This document shows, piece after piece, positions 25,107 through 39,652 of a stretch of 64,000 bases of DNA. Numbering within the stretch: position 1 is the stretch's first letter; the number at the start of each line of letters is the position of its first letter. A program made the translations under genes and the position numbers. A model generated the notes under the pieces. That model worked only from the letters and a program-made list of their open reading frames with translations. It ran no database searches and was not told where the DNA came from. Location: contig NC_050469.1 of assembly GCF_013373865.1 (NCBI RefSeq), positions 26,028,046 through 26,092,045 of the forward strand. Reading direction: 5' to 3'. The stretch comes from Monomorium pharaonis (Eukaryota; Arthropoda; Insecta; Hymenoptera; Formicidae).

Positions 25107-27033
25107 GGGGGAGAGCAGCGATGGAAGTTTTCGCGTCGTGTGATACGCGTTTTTCAATTTCACGGCGCGAGACGATGGACACGCGCTGGATAACGGCAAC
25201 GAATGTGACGGCGACCGTAGTCCTGGTAACTCGTACTCGGGGTAACGCGAAGAAGCGACGCTCCACCGACTTCTTCTTCGCGGTAGATTCGAGACGCGAT
25301 TTCACGGACAATCATTTTTGTTCCCCTCCCCCTCCCCGTAAACGATGCGATTCGATACGATATGATAGGCGATCGTCCTTTCACTTAGAAAGCTAAAACG
25401 ACGAAGGCAAACACGGACTACTGTTACGATCACTGAGCGCGCGGCGTCTTACTCTTCGAGGTATCGCGGACGCGGAACGCATCTTCTTTCAGGATCTTTA
25501 TCGGTACTCGACTGGTGAGGGATCAATGACAATGCCCTCAACGTGTTCCGACATTGTTTCAAAAAAAATTTTTTTTTTCTTCATTCCAAAGTTTCCTTCG
25601 TCCGATTATTACAAAGTTTTAACTTTAGTTTTCGAGTCTTCGTGCAAAGAATGCATCTCGACATGCGATATACAATGCATGATAAGATGCATTCCAGGGA
25701 TACTTTATCGAAAGTATAATAGACAATCGAAATAACCGTGCGATTGGTGAGGGGTTTCGAGAGATTTATTCTCTCTCTCTCTCTCCCTCTCTCTCTTTCT
25801 CTCTCTCTCTTTCTTTCTCTCTTCCACACACACACAGGATTGATTGGATCTTTATTAAAAGTCGCTTTTTAATCTCTCTCTACAATTGTTTGGTTGGTAT
25901 GTGCACGCTGCTCTCTTACCCTCTCGCTGGAGGGCGAGCAAAGACATATGGTGGAGCCAATATTATTGGGCAGCTTATACTGTAAAGTAGTACGCTATAT
26001 AACTAAATAAATAAAACGAATTGAACGAATAAATAAATAAATAGATAAGTATGCAAACTCTCTATGTAATACCCTGATATGTAAATAAATATTGGAGAAT
26101 GTGAACGCTTTTGTGTTTCTCTTGCGTCAAAGCGTGAAACATTGATCTCTGAAGCTGAGGGTTGCCGCGATTATTTTGAGTCGTATCCGTGAGAAAAACC
26201 GGGCAATCTAATGCTTAAACCGTTGGATTATAAATGAATGAATTCGACAATTTATAGACGATGTAGCTACGAATAAGATGTTTATCGCGTATTGTGGCAA
26301 ACAAATCAAAAATTTACATTTGTTGACAATATTTGGTCAAAAGTAAAATTTACGGATGACGAGAAGAGTCGGGATATATTACGTTTCTTTTTTACGTAAT
26401 TGATGCACACTGTGCCAAGAACAATTTGAATGCGGTAATCTGAATAAAGAAAACTTTTTCAGCGTAATTCTAACAAAGTTTTTATCCCTATTTTCGTGCT
26501 TTACGTTGTTTGACTACCGGAGCAACAGGTAGTTGTCTCTTGTAAATCGATCATTATCTTATGCACTCGCTTGTACGAATAGAATATTGATTATTCGGAA
26601 ACATATTCAGTATTAATGCGCTGGCTATAGTCTTATTGATTAATGTAATGTAATGTTTTGAAAAATAATTTATGAAATGCGTCGTTTGATTTCAAAATGC
26701 AATCAAAATTTAAATTTTATCTTTACCGACCTTTGCAATTAAAATGATTTTTGCTAAACTTGGGAAACACTCTCTGCATAAAAATATGAGTATAATTTTT
26801 TAAATAATATTATGCGATCGATTATGTATCGTTTGTTCGGTCAATTTAATGACGCGAAATAGTCAGATAGTCGACGCAAAAGAAATTTCGGATAAATTAT
26901 ATCCGTTTTGGAAATCTTTTCCTCAATATTTTGTCCTGCGTCCCAAACATAATTCGCACGCATCGTGCGTTGCGTTCCTTTTGCCTTTCGTTATCCTAAT
27001 GTGTTCTTGAAACGAATTCTGCTATCTTAATTT
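25107..27033. other. Tail-to-tail region between genes B (+) and C (-)
   Basis: Presumed 3' untranslated regions. On the plus strand AATAAA-type words cluster at about 26000-26045 and 26080-26095, plausible polyadenylation signals for B. GC-richer sequence just after the B stop (to about 25450) opens spurious frames. I see no other gene. Confidence 0.6.
25771..25838. repeat. (CT)n then (CA)n microsatellite
   Basis: Interrupted CT tract followed by a short CA tract, in the presumed 3' untranslated region of gene B. Confidence 0.9.
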
Positions 27034-30000
27034 TTAAGGCCCTATTGGTCTCCTTAGTTGAACGTTATATTCCCTCACGAGCTTAGGTAGATCCAATTTG
27101 AGATCGTTGTTCAGAGTGTGCTCCATCAGTCTCAGATCTCTCTTTCGACGACCCAGCATCATCGGTATCACCATCGCCATCGTTGCTGGCAGCATACCTG
27201 TTGTTGCACAAACGGTACGATAATTATAAATAAAATTAGCTTAAACAAATATATTAATATATCGCAATCAAAATTCCTGAGATATGTATTAAACCCATTG
27301 CACTTAAGTGTATTTTTATCATAGAAAGTTATTGATGATTAATGAAGTCATTATATGATTGAACACTACTAAATTAACCCTCACAATACAATATATTAAA
27401 GTTATAAAATTATATACATATATTACATAACAATTTTTTCGTTTTTTTTTTTTTTCATAAACTGAATATTCAAACTTATTAAATGCAAAAAGAATTTAAG
27501 ACTAGCGTATATCAGTTTTTATGTTATCTTAAAATGCAAATCTTTAAGGGACAATTAATATATCTTGATGTATATTTTAAGTTACTTTGTTACAGTACCT
27601 GCTCCGACGGCTGCTAGAACGGCCGAACTCGACGGTTGCGAGGTCAGAGTTGTGTGTCTGTTCGGTCTTTTGTTCGGTCCGGTCGTCAGCTTCTCCATTT
27701 CGTACTCCTTGCGGCTCTGGTCGACGGTCTTGAATGTCTTCTCGACTTCCAGAAGACCTCCGTGGGACGTCGTCGTGTTCGTGCCGTTGATCGATGGCAA
27801 CACCGTCAATCTGACCTAGGTAAACGATCTTTCATAAAGCGGCCGTCATTGATATTTTCTTTGCTAAATCTTACTAACAATACCTATCTTTGTGAAATTA
27901 AATTATTTCACAATTTATATTAATAACGGTATGTCGGTATACCCCGTGACATTTTAATTAAAGTGTCAAATAAATTCATTAAATTGAAAAAGAAAAATTG
28001 TCTGAAGCAGTTACTGCGCGAGGTAGAGACATACATTCGCTTAATCCTTCGTGCAGACCAATCGGGATCGTTTGAGACTCAAATAATTTTTTCCATTCGT
28101 CAATTCTGTCTTAAATTCAAATGTATAAAAAAAAATAACGTTTTGGATCATATATTCGTATTCCTAAATATTAAAACAGTATTCCCGAATTTTTTTAGAT
28201 CTTTTAGAGCCTAAAAACTCTATAAAAAATACAACCGTTTACAATCGGTTTATTCAACTCTGACTAAGCAGTGAGAAAAGATTGGTCCGAGAAGAGTTAA
28301 TTAAAATCAATTCTTGATCTCTCTTTGATCATCTAGCCTAACCTGGCGTTTCGATGTCATCACGGCTCCCGCCGGAGGTTTTCCATCCTGCCTGTTCCCG
28401 TTTCCGCGAGTTGCCGCGGATTTATTGATCCTTTCGAATGGCTCAGCTGAGTTTATCGTATCAAACTTGATTGATCTCTGCCTCGATTTGGAATATCCTC
28501 GATTGGTCGATAGGAGGATCCACTGGCCATCGCCACTCGCCGGATGGCTAGGGGGATGATTGTCCACGTACTGATAATGTGAGAAATTCGGTCTCTCGGT
28601 AATCAGAGTTGGCCGAGGTCGATCCTGATCATATCTAGACGGGAAATCGTGCCAGTTACTACCATCCCCCGATTGGTCCTTCTCCGAATATCTGTCGATA
28701 AACTGATACGAAGAGGTGTGCGGTCTGGACCATGTGCTGGGGAAGTTGGCCGGTCTGTCGTCCGTGATGATATCGCTATCGGGACGATGAAGATCGTACT
28801 TGTTCCAGGACGGTCTCTCTGGCGGCCACTTCTGCGCCTGATTAGACACATCGTCGGGACGATAGGGAGGACGTGAAACTGGCTTCTGCCACGGCTTCTC
28901 ATTGTTGTCGGACCAATTGGGTTTTGGCTTATCGTACCTAAAATACAATCGTTTGCTTTTGCATTTGTCTGTCGTCTATGACTGATTTTATAAAAAAAAA
29001 ATCATTTCTTGTGTAACACAAAATGGAATATTCAATTAGATATTAATAGGTTGCCAACGTGATTTTTATTTTATAAAGAATCTTTTGATAATTAAAAAAT
29101 TAATCCTTAAAATCTTTACTGAGAAACGTAAGAGAAGAGAGAGCTATTTTTGATCCAGCTTCAATTTAGAATGTTTCAAAACCGATAAATATTTGGCGCG
29201 TAGTTTGCATAAAATGGAAATAGTACAATTTACACAAAATTATTATTATACATCAAAATCTTTAATCAAAAATGATTTTTTCTTCTTTAATGACTGACAT
29301 TTTTATCAAATTCTATTTAGCATTGTTTCTTTATTAAACAATGCTAAGAAATAAAGAAATTCATTTATATTTTTATATACTTACATATTGGGGAGCTTTA
29401 CTATGTAAAAGAAAAGAATGAAATAAAAAGTGTAATAAATTTCTACGAGACTTTCCTGCTAATTTTCTTAATATCAATAGAGAGTATCTTGCAACAAATG
29501 AGATACATTGCTGGATCGTGTAAACACACTAGCAAGAAAGAAAGTTTCATTTCGATGCTAATAATAAATATCTCTCATCACAATAACCACAAAACCCATT
29601 TTCAAATTGTACATAAGACCGCGTAGCGAAAGGAAAATTAACGGTTGTGGTACTTACCACGGTTTGTTGTTTTCATAAGTGGGTCTGATGGTAAAATCGC
29701 TGGTCCATGGTTTCATGCTCGGTTTATCCCATGCTGGCTTTATCTCCGGCCAAGGTCGTTGCGTGCTGGGATTGGCCTGCCACTTGGAAATTTTGCTCTT
29801 AGACCATGGAATTGCTTCTAACGTCACCCAGCCGTTTCTGTCTTCATAAGTGTTTGTACCGTAATACTTGTTTCTCTTCAAGGTATCGTTTAACGCCTCG
29901 CTTAACTAAATAAGTAAAGATAAAAAATTAGCCAACACATTTCTTATTATGTAACGACAAATTACATAACAAACGGCACTATAGAATTATTAAAATATTA

Positions 30001-30595
30001 TTATCGTTACTTTATATTTCTTTTTGCTTTTAAAACAATTTAAGTATTCAAAAAATAAAATGACACTATTATTTTATCTAAAATATATGCTTCTTACCGC
30101 GTCATCCGTTGAAGTAGCATTTGAGATCTGATCAAATCTTTCGTCCTGTTCATGGACCGTCGAGGTTTCGGTAGTCTCGCTGTCGATTTCGAGAACGAGC
30201 GGCTCCGCGGGTGGTTTCACAATTCTGAAGGGATACTTGAAATTTCTCTCGGTGGTGCTCTTAACTTTGTTCGCGTAATTCTCGAGGAACTTGTTGAGCA
30301 CGTCTGGATTGAAAGTCGAAGATTCGACGAAGGAATTTCTCCGATTGTACTGATCGCTCGATATCTCTTTGGTCATTCTCCCGTCGTCGAGTTGATGCTC
30401 ATTCCCACCTGCGTTATCGTACAGAGGATTCGGTGTGATCGCTATCGGATCTTGAAGAACCCTGAAATTGTCCGCCTTCGTTCTGAACATATCGGACGCG
30501 TTCGTTCGCATTTTCACGAAGTACCTCGTGCTACCCAGCGAACCTCCCGACGTCAAAATCGCCAGAAGCAAACATAGCGCTCCTCTCGTCATCAT
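27034..30595 (-). CDS. Gene C: Trp/Pro-rich secreted protein with C-terminal hydrophobic segment, five exons, 573 aa
   Basis: Minus-strand exons in transcript order: 30595-30098, 29905-29658, 28937-28343, 27815-27599, 27197-27034. They total 1722 nt, and all four junctions are GT-AG and in phase (0, 2, 0, 1). Exon 1 starts with a signal peptide (MMTRGALCLLLAILTSGGSLG). Exons 2-3 carry repeated Trp/Pro words (KPW, RPW, KPAW, PNW, KPNW), then Tyr/Asp/Pro-rich sequence. Exons 4-5 encode an Asn-Gly-Thr patch (SINGTNTTTS), a HGGLLEVEKT stretch and a hydrophobic Ala/Met/Gly run across the last junction. Directly after that run comes a GRRKRD basic site. An acceptor TTTTAG abuts the ATG, so an untranslated exon lies upstream, probably near 32.6 kb. 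If intron 3 (donor CAG|GTTAGG, weaker) is retained, translation stops at 28307, giving 458 aa without the hydrophobic part. Family not recognised. Confidence 0.84.
27198..27598 (-). other. Gene C intron 4
   Basis: 401 bp, AT-rich, donor G|GTACTG and acceptor CAACAACAG. It splits the hydrophobic segment between AAVGAG and MLPATM. Nothing else seen. Confidence 0.7.
27816..28342 (-). other. Gene C intron 3, possibly retained in some transcripts
   Basis: 527 bp. The donor GTTAGG lacks the usual A or G at +3. Reading through adds 11 residues and then a stop at 28307. Splicing joins KRQ to VRLTVLPS in frame. Nothing else seen in it. Confidence 0.65.
28938..29657 (-). other. Gene C intron 2
   Basis: 720 bp of AT-rich DNA between donor CCGTG|GTAAGT and acceptor TATTTTAG. 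No features. Confidence 0.8.
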
Positions 30596-31354
30596 CTAAA
30601 ACACAAAGAACTTTATTTTATATATCGTTCTCTCAAAATCTAGATTTTTGAGAGTTAGATAGCTTCTAGTTATCTAATATTACAAGAAACTCTTTCAATT
30701 TTGCTCAACAGCTTTATCTATGTAACGCGAAAAAGAAAAATAATACCGTATTGATAGAGTCAATGAATCTTCTAAATAAAAACTTAATATAATTACTTTA
30801 TTTTTCATAGAAAAATAATATCTTAATAATCTTAATAAATCTGTATAAAAATTAGTAAAACGTAAAAATTATCAATTCATTATTTTGAAGTCTTATTTAA
30901 TACTTTTCTTAAATAATTATTTATTGGTGATTGTTCAGCGACAACTGATGCAGCAATCCTAATTGTGAAAAAGTTATAATATTACTCAGAAGAAAGATAA
31001 CAATAACTGTAAAATTGTTAAATAACCGCAAGTCGTGTTAGTCGAGCTAGAGAAACAGTTAGAGAATTACAATTCATCGAGATCACTGTTATCACCCGGT
31101 TCGAACGAACCGCCTCGTCACTTCGCACGTCGTCTACTTGATTCTATGGAATTCTACTGCGTTCAAGGGAAAATGAGCAATTCGCGTTACACAGCGCTTC
31201 GCACACTGACCGTGTCAATTTTATTATAGTCGTCCGAGTCGCCTTCAATTACATGAACAACGAGGCCCGCGTGCCGCCGCTCGTCGTCGTTTCCGGAGAT
31301 CCGTTAGCAGGAACTGTGCGCAACGTGCGCCGACGTATGACAACCGAATGGCAG

Positions 31355-31378
31355 TGGCAACAATAACAATAACAACAA

Positions 31379-31410
<32 letters not shown>

Positions 31411-31426
31411 ACAACAATAACAACAG
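31355..31426. repeat. (CAA/CAG)n repeat
   Basis: Interrupted CAA/CAG/ATA triplets. It reads as poly-Thr or poly-Leu in spurious frames. Confidence 0.85.
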
Positions 31427-32558
31427 AGCGATGTTACGAATGCGGAAATGGAGTACTCGGCGGCGGCCTCGACTCCTCAAGGTCCGAGATGGCTCTGTTG
31501 CCGAGACGTTGCCCTCGTTTGCTTTTAATCCAGATCCCCACTTCGTCGGTGCTTGGTCCATTTTGCATCTTCCTCCGTTCCCCGTGGCCGTTGTGCGTTA
31601 TTCCGTTCTTACCTCCTTGGCTTGGTCAACCTGGAGAACGGGCGCCACATTGTCTCTCCTTCTCACCCGCGATTTCCGCGCGTGTCCCTTTCTCTCCTCG
31701 CGCATCTCTCGCGATTTCTTCCTCTCGCTTCAGCCGCGAACCTACGCCGCGGTTCTTTCTCCTTTCCCCCCTCCCCCCGCCCTCTCCCTTGGATTACGAT
31801 CGTTCTTGGAATACAATGAACAACAATGGGAGGCGAGAGGTCAGTTCATGCCGGCCACGAACGATGATCGATGGGATCGGGCCCCATCACTGGCCATCCG
31901 ACGAGTGAACGACGTTCTGTGCTTTTTTTTTTCCTTTTTCACGCGAGACACCGCTGCAGTTACAGCGGTTTCTGAGGCGTTCGCTTTTCTAACACCTGGA
32001 TAATTGGGATACGCGGCATTCCGTATTCTTGCACGAAGATATATATTTATTTATTTCAGATTGCCTCGCTTTCGCGTGAATTTCTGTAGGAATAACAAGC
32101 GCGCTAGATGACTAGAGTAAAACGATGGAGATGGAAAGTTCCCTCAAATGAGGCTGAAACATCTTTCTAATTCTGTTTACGCAAATATCATGAAACGTTT
32201 AGATATTAATTAGCCTATCCCAGAGTCAACAAAATTATATTAAAATTATTGCAGATATATAATTGTAGATGACTCGATAGTTATTATTTCTAAATTTATT
32301 TTTTTTTTAAATTTGAGAACATCATTTTTTTAAACGCTGTGCCGCGCTTATATTAGATTGCATTATTAAAGTTACAAATTTATTTATTTGTCGTAATAAA
32401 ATTCCAAAACAGCCCCACGCTTCCCTTCCGTCGAGACCGCGAACATAAAGTTCCCATAATGACTTTTTGATCGATCCGCTTGTAAAACAATCACTTCAAC
32501 AAGTTACATTTACAATACGCTTTCTCACTTATCAGCATCTCTAATCAGGCACACTTAC

Positions 32559-32950
32559 AACGTTGCAAAAATCCAAATGCAGACGGTAATTCGAGACGCG
32601 CGTCGAGAACGCGGATCCGGACGGAGGAGCAACGGAACGATCGTATGTATCGCAATCTGTCTTCGATCCCGCGGCGATTTTAATTGCCACTCTTCGCGAG
32701 ATTGTTCATGCCGGTCTAGCGATAACGATCGCTTCGCAGACAAAGATGATTGATACGCGATTGACCGAGAAAACTGAAATGCCGCGAAGCCGCGCCGAAG
32801 TCGTTCCCCGTATACTCGCATATTGTCCTCCTCCCGCGCCTTTCCGATTCCGGCGAGAGCAGAATAGCATTAGCCGGTGAAGACAATGACGACAATGAGA
32901 AACCGAGGGGACCCAGGCCGCTCGTGTCACGCGCTAATTGCGCGGCGCCC
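32559..32950 (-). promoter_or_regulatory. Candidate untranslated first exon or promoter of gene C
   Basis: The GC-rich block contains a strong minus-strand donor (CGTT|GTAAGTGTG, exon edge at 32559). It lies about 2 kb upstream of the acceptor that abuts the gene C start codon. I infer that a non-coding first exon ends here. The upstream limit is arbitrary and no core promoter element was recognised. Confidence 0.3.
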
Positions 32951-32976
32951 GTGACAATCGGGATGACGACATGACG

Positions 32977-32979
<3 letters not shown>

Positions 32980-33043
<64 letters not shown>
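32980..33043. repeat. (GAC)n trinucleotide repeat
   Basis: About 21 GAC units in the GC-rich block. The poly-Asp frame on the plus strand is a repeat artefact. Confidence 0.95.
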
Positions 33044-33044
<1 letters not shown>

Positions 33045-35760
33045 CGGGGCTGCGTCCGCTTCTGTTAGCCGCGCGGCTCTGTGCGACAGAGTGTCATTTT
33101 CACGCGAGTTTTACCTTTTGTCAAATCTCTACTTTCACCGTTTAAGCGCGGCAGAGCTCACGTTTCCGACGGCATTGGGACGACGCCGTGTGCGAGTTTG
33201 CTCTCTCTTCTAAGCCGCGCGGCGCAGCAACGGAGAAGTTTCGGCTGCGCCTCAGAGAGATCGCGCATTTGTCAGGAATCACAAATCCCCTCGAGACCGA
33301 TTTCTTGCCTCGTTCCGCCGATTCCTACGATAGTGGTGTAAGACACGAACGTCTTACAGAGGAATTCTGGATTTATCTCGAAGGAACACGCGGCTACTTC
33401 TTTTGACGGCTATCTATTTTCTGCTTATTGTAGAAACACACATCTATATAATTAAAAATCATTATTGATATCCAGAATTTAATATATTTAATAAAATATC
33501 TTTGCATTTTTTAAATCTTCTTCACTTCGTATTATAATTATTCTGTATTATTTTTATTTATTTTATATCTTTTCCTCTTCTTTTACATTTCATATATTAA
33601 TTTTTAGTTTTGTCATCGTTTTTCTTTTACTTTTACTTGTTATTTTCTTATGTTATGACGTGTCCTAGAACTGCAATAAACGCTTTATCTATCTATCTCT
33701 CTTTTTTTCTTTTTCTCTAGTAAAATATATGTATAAATTCACAAGACTTTTCTTAGAATTATTGCAGTTTAATAATTCTAACATAATAATCTTTTAACAT
33801 AAATAAATGTTACTGTATTAAGAAAAAAAAAGAACTATTTATTTAATATTATATATATTATTATACTCACTTACTTTAAATATTATAAATTTGTGTGAAT
33901 TTAACATAAATACATATGCATATCGTGATCATACAGGGAAATGGTATTTCTGACTGTATAGCCGTACAATTAAGGACACACTGGCACGCGGTATGGCACC
34001 GGCGTAAAGGACAAAGAAGGCCGTCGTTGATTTTCATGCTCGGCAAATCACCGATTTGGCCTTCTTCGACGTGTACAGCAGACGGAATCGGATCGGCGAA
34101 CAAATCGTAGAATCGGCCGTTTACCGATTTTTGCGCTTTCGCGGCCCAGAAACCTCCGTCGTTCCCTTTTTTTTTTCCACCTTCGCCCGTACCTTCCCGC
34201 CTCACGTCGCCGATGGTGATTCCCGCGAGTGAAACGCGTCTTAACAGTTTCCGTTTTACGAGCAGCTTCCGATTCTTCCGCCAGATTTTCACCGATCTAG
34301 GATTTTTTTGCCTGGCGCCGACCCAGAAACGAACGATTTCTTTTCTCGTCTCTGTCGGAGCAGCTATTGCTCTGCCACCGATTTCCGCTGTATTCCGCGC
34401 ATGTGTATCACATTACGTGTCGTGCCAAACAAAATCGACAGACGTGTCCACATTGCGTCACCTTGCATTTTTACAATCTCCACGTCGCACATTACTTGCT
34501 CTCTGAAGTTTATTATCGTCCGATCGAGAAAGTCTTTATGTAAACACGGAACGTTAAGTTCGAGTTGGACAGCAACAATTTTTTTTTTAATAATCAAAAG
34601 CGATGGGTTTGTCCAACTTGCTGTTCGATGGATAGTAATAGGTTGATCTTTGCGATGTTACGGAATTAGGAATAATTACATAAATTGGATTCTTCTTTCT
34701 CTCGCACAACAAAAACGAAATGGCATGTTTTTGGGATTAACGGAGGCGTGAACGGATTTTTCTTTTACTTCCGATTCCGGTTACGACGCGGTCAGCTGGC
34801 CTACTCAAAACCGGAATTGGGTCGGCTTAGACACCGAACCGCGAAAACGACTATGACGATGCCGAAGAAAGGGTAGAATGGTCCGCGAGTACCGCAAATG
34901 TCTCTACTTTCATTATCAGCCGTATCAGAGGGAGAGTCGCGATGACGAGAACGATATGAGACGAAGTGGAAGGTGAAAAGGGTAGTGCGAAATTTAGCCT
35001 AGATGTTGGAAATCTACGGAATGAGAGATTGTTTCACGGAATGCGCTTATGTAGATTGGTATCAGATAATTTGTATAAGATAATTCCTTCAATATGTATT
35101 TCAAATTAAATTAGTTTTGTATACGAATTATAATATAGATGTCTATTGAAAAGTTATAAAGAATCTATTTATTAACTTCGTCTTTATTTCATGAACTATC
35201 TTCTTTGTTTGACTTTAATCGTACATTTTCTATCTTTGACAAATCGCGTCGATAATTCAATAAAATATCAGGGCAAATTCTTTTTTACAATACAAATGTA
35301 AAGTTAAAATGTACAAAAAGTAAAGACATGAGTGTTGAAAGAAATGTAAAGTAGCTTGTGTAAATAGTTATTACTTTTTTGTGGAACATGGAAACTCTAA
35401 GATCATCACGGAGCATATAGAACATATCGGAATGACCTCGCCATGAAACAGGGTCAGACTCTCACCGCTCGGCGATAAAACTTGGCTTAGAAAGTCTTTT
35501 CACCCCTTCCGCTCATTATACCCGTGTTTCGCGAGCGCTGCTAGAGCAAGTAACGTCTCGTATCTTACTTATGCAATTTAGCAGTCTGGTATGTTTCGCT
35601 CGTTTCCATTCCACTGTATGTTGCTGAATTTCTCCGGAGTTTTTTTTTTCACGAAATCGTACGAAATAAACGCAGAAAAGTGGAAACGTCCAATTTCTTC
35701 GATATATAATTCAAGCTTATTTGCAAGCTGCTTTTCCTCTGCAACATTACTCAGACAATA

Positions 35761-35926
35761 TTTCTAATATTTATAAAATATTCATTTGTTTTATTTTAAA
35801 TATTTATTCTACATTTTAATATTATATTAAATAAAGATTTTATTTCTAATATTTATAAAATATTCATTTGTTTTATTTTAAATATTTAATCTACATTTTA
35901 ATATTATATTAAATAAAGATTTTATT
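35761..35926. repeat. 82-bp tandem duplication
   Basis: Two nearly identical copies begin TTTCTAATATTTATAAAATA at 35761 and 35843. AT-rich and non-coding. Confidence 0.9.
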
Positions 35927-36588
35927 CCTTCGTATATATAAAAAATATGTATATATTTTTAAAAAGTAAATAATATTAAATATTTATTAATAAATAGCAT
36001 AAATATTGTGTGCTGTCTGGGTAATGTGAAAATTCGCAAACTTTTTATTCATATCTTGTACAATTACAATAAACTCACCGTGTTACAAAAGTTCAGTTAC
36101 ATTAGAAAAGAAAAAATAATCTCGAAGATAAGAATTAGAAAGCAGATGGACAATGAATTGATTACTTTCTCTCTCATGATTAATATCGTTACTAATATTT
36201 CAGTTTTATGAGAAATTACTTTCGACCATATAATTTTGCTTCGTTGCGACGTGCCATGCATTTACGCCATGATGCACCACTTGGTACCACTTGACTGCGG
36301 TTGCTTGAACTAAACGTCGCGTCGCAGCGCTCACTTTGTTAGCAACAATTGGGGTACGGACGACAACCATGGCAGTGATTAAGAAATCGTTCCCACGTTC
36401 ACGCTTTTTAGAATACGCCCATCTTTGCACATCGTGCCTTTTCACGAGTTAAAGTCGCAGCACGTCGTGCCAAATGCCTTAGTACGCGGGACATCACGCA
36501 ATGGAAATAACTGTTCTCCGCACCCGCTCGTCATCGCAGACGCACAGACATCATTCGCACTGATTGCTTACCTAATCGCACGGGAAAC

Positions 36589-38976
<2,388 letters not shown>

Positions 38977-39645
38977 TGACTGCCTAGGAAGCCTGAGAAT
39001 CAGCATACACGCGATCTCTCCGCCGTGTCCGTTGATTTATGGTGTTAATGTTCGCACATTATGCAAATTTCACGGCTTTTTGCCGTGGAACAGCGAAAGT
39101 ATAAAAATCGAGGAAACGTTATATTAAACCACATATAATATTATCGATTTACATACATGTAATAACTCTATCCATATAAGATGTGTTCAATTATATATAA
39201 TACTATATTTATATATAATTGTATTAAGAGAGATTAACGTATAAATAATATCGATATTATTAGTTACATTATTAATTTACGTTATGAAAAACGTCTCATT
39301 TATTTTCACGATAGCATTCAGCTTTAATCATACATAAGGCAGCTTGTAGTTTAGCGATTCTTAATAAAAACGCATGATACCGTCAATATATAAAAATAAT
39401 TTTTTTTCTGATCGTTTGTGTCGCGCAACGATTAATAAATCTTACTTTTACATATATGTATACAAATGATCTTTACACGCTCGGGACGCGAAAGTTTTCA
39501 TAAAAATAACAAATGAAGGAAGAACGAACAGCGGGCTGGAGGAACGAAATGCCGAGGTGAGCAAGGAGGTATATGTTATTCGGAAATTCGTTCCGCCCGT
39601 GCATCCGTGCCGACCTCGTCCTCGCAAGTGAAAGTAGTCGCAGGG

Positions 39646-39652
39646 TATAAAA
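39646..39652 (+). promoter_or_regulatory. Orphan TATA box in a GC-rich block
   Basis: A TATAAAA stands in GC-rich surroundings (CGCAGGG before it, GTAGGTCGG after it). GC-rich sequence continues to about 39856 and includes a 61-codon ATG frame from 39671. That ATG lies only about 20 bases past the TATA box, too close to be translated from a start 25-30 bases downstream. No following exon was identified. It may be a promoter of a non-coding RNA or an unseen gene, or chance. Confidence 0.3.

Larger units (their letters stand above)
30596..36588. other. Head-to-head region between genes C (-) and D (+)
   Basis: About 6 kb that should hold both promoters. A GC-rich block spans about 31250-33400. 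AT-rich DNA from 33420 carries an 82-bp tandem duplication at 35761. Balanced-composition sequence lies at 33900-34990 and 35390-35660, and again from 36200 to the D start. Open frames up to 190 codons in the GC-rich block overlap on both strands and contain simple repeats; none is convincing as a protein. Confidence 0.5.

Noticed and set aside
22589..25199. Minus-strand frames up to 242 codons opposite gene B
   Set aside because: Shadows of the Thr- and Lys-rich coding strand of gene B.
27565..27819. Plus-strand ORF with hydrophobic segments
   Set aside because: The minus strand carries gene C exon 4, which joins in phase to both neighbours.
30152..30577. 141-codon plus-strand frame
   Set aside because: Shadow of gene C exon 1 on the other strand.
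31100..31116. B-box-like GGTTCGAACGAACC
   Set aside because: A local palindrome with no A box or cloverleaf around it.
31348..32003. Plus-strand frames of 186 and 190 codons
   Set aside because: They overlap each other in different frames, contain CAA/CAG repeat translation, and have no recognisable protein character.
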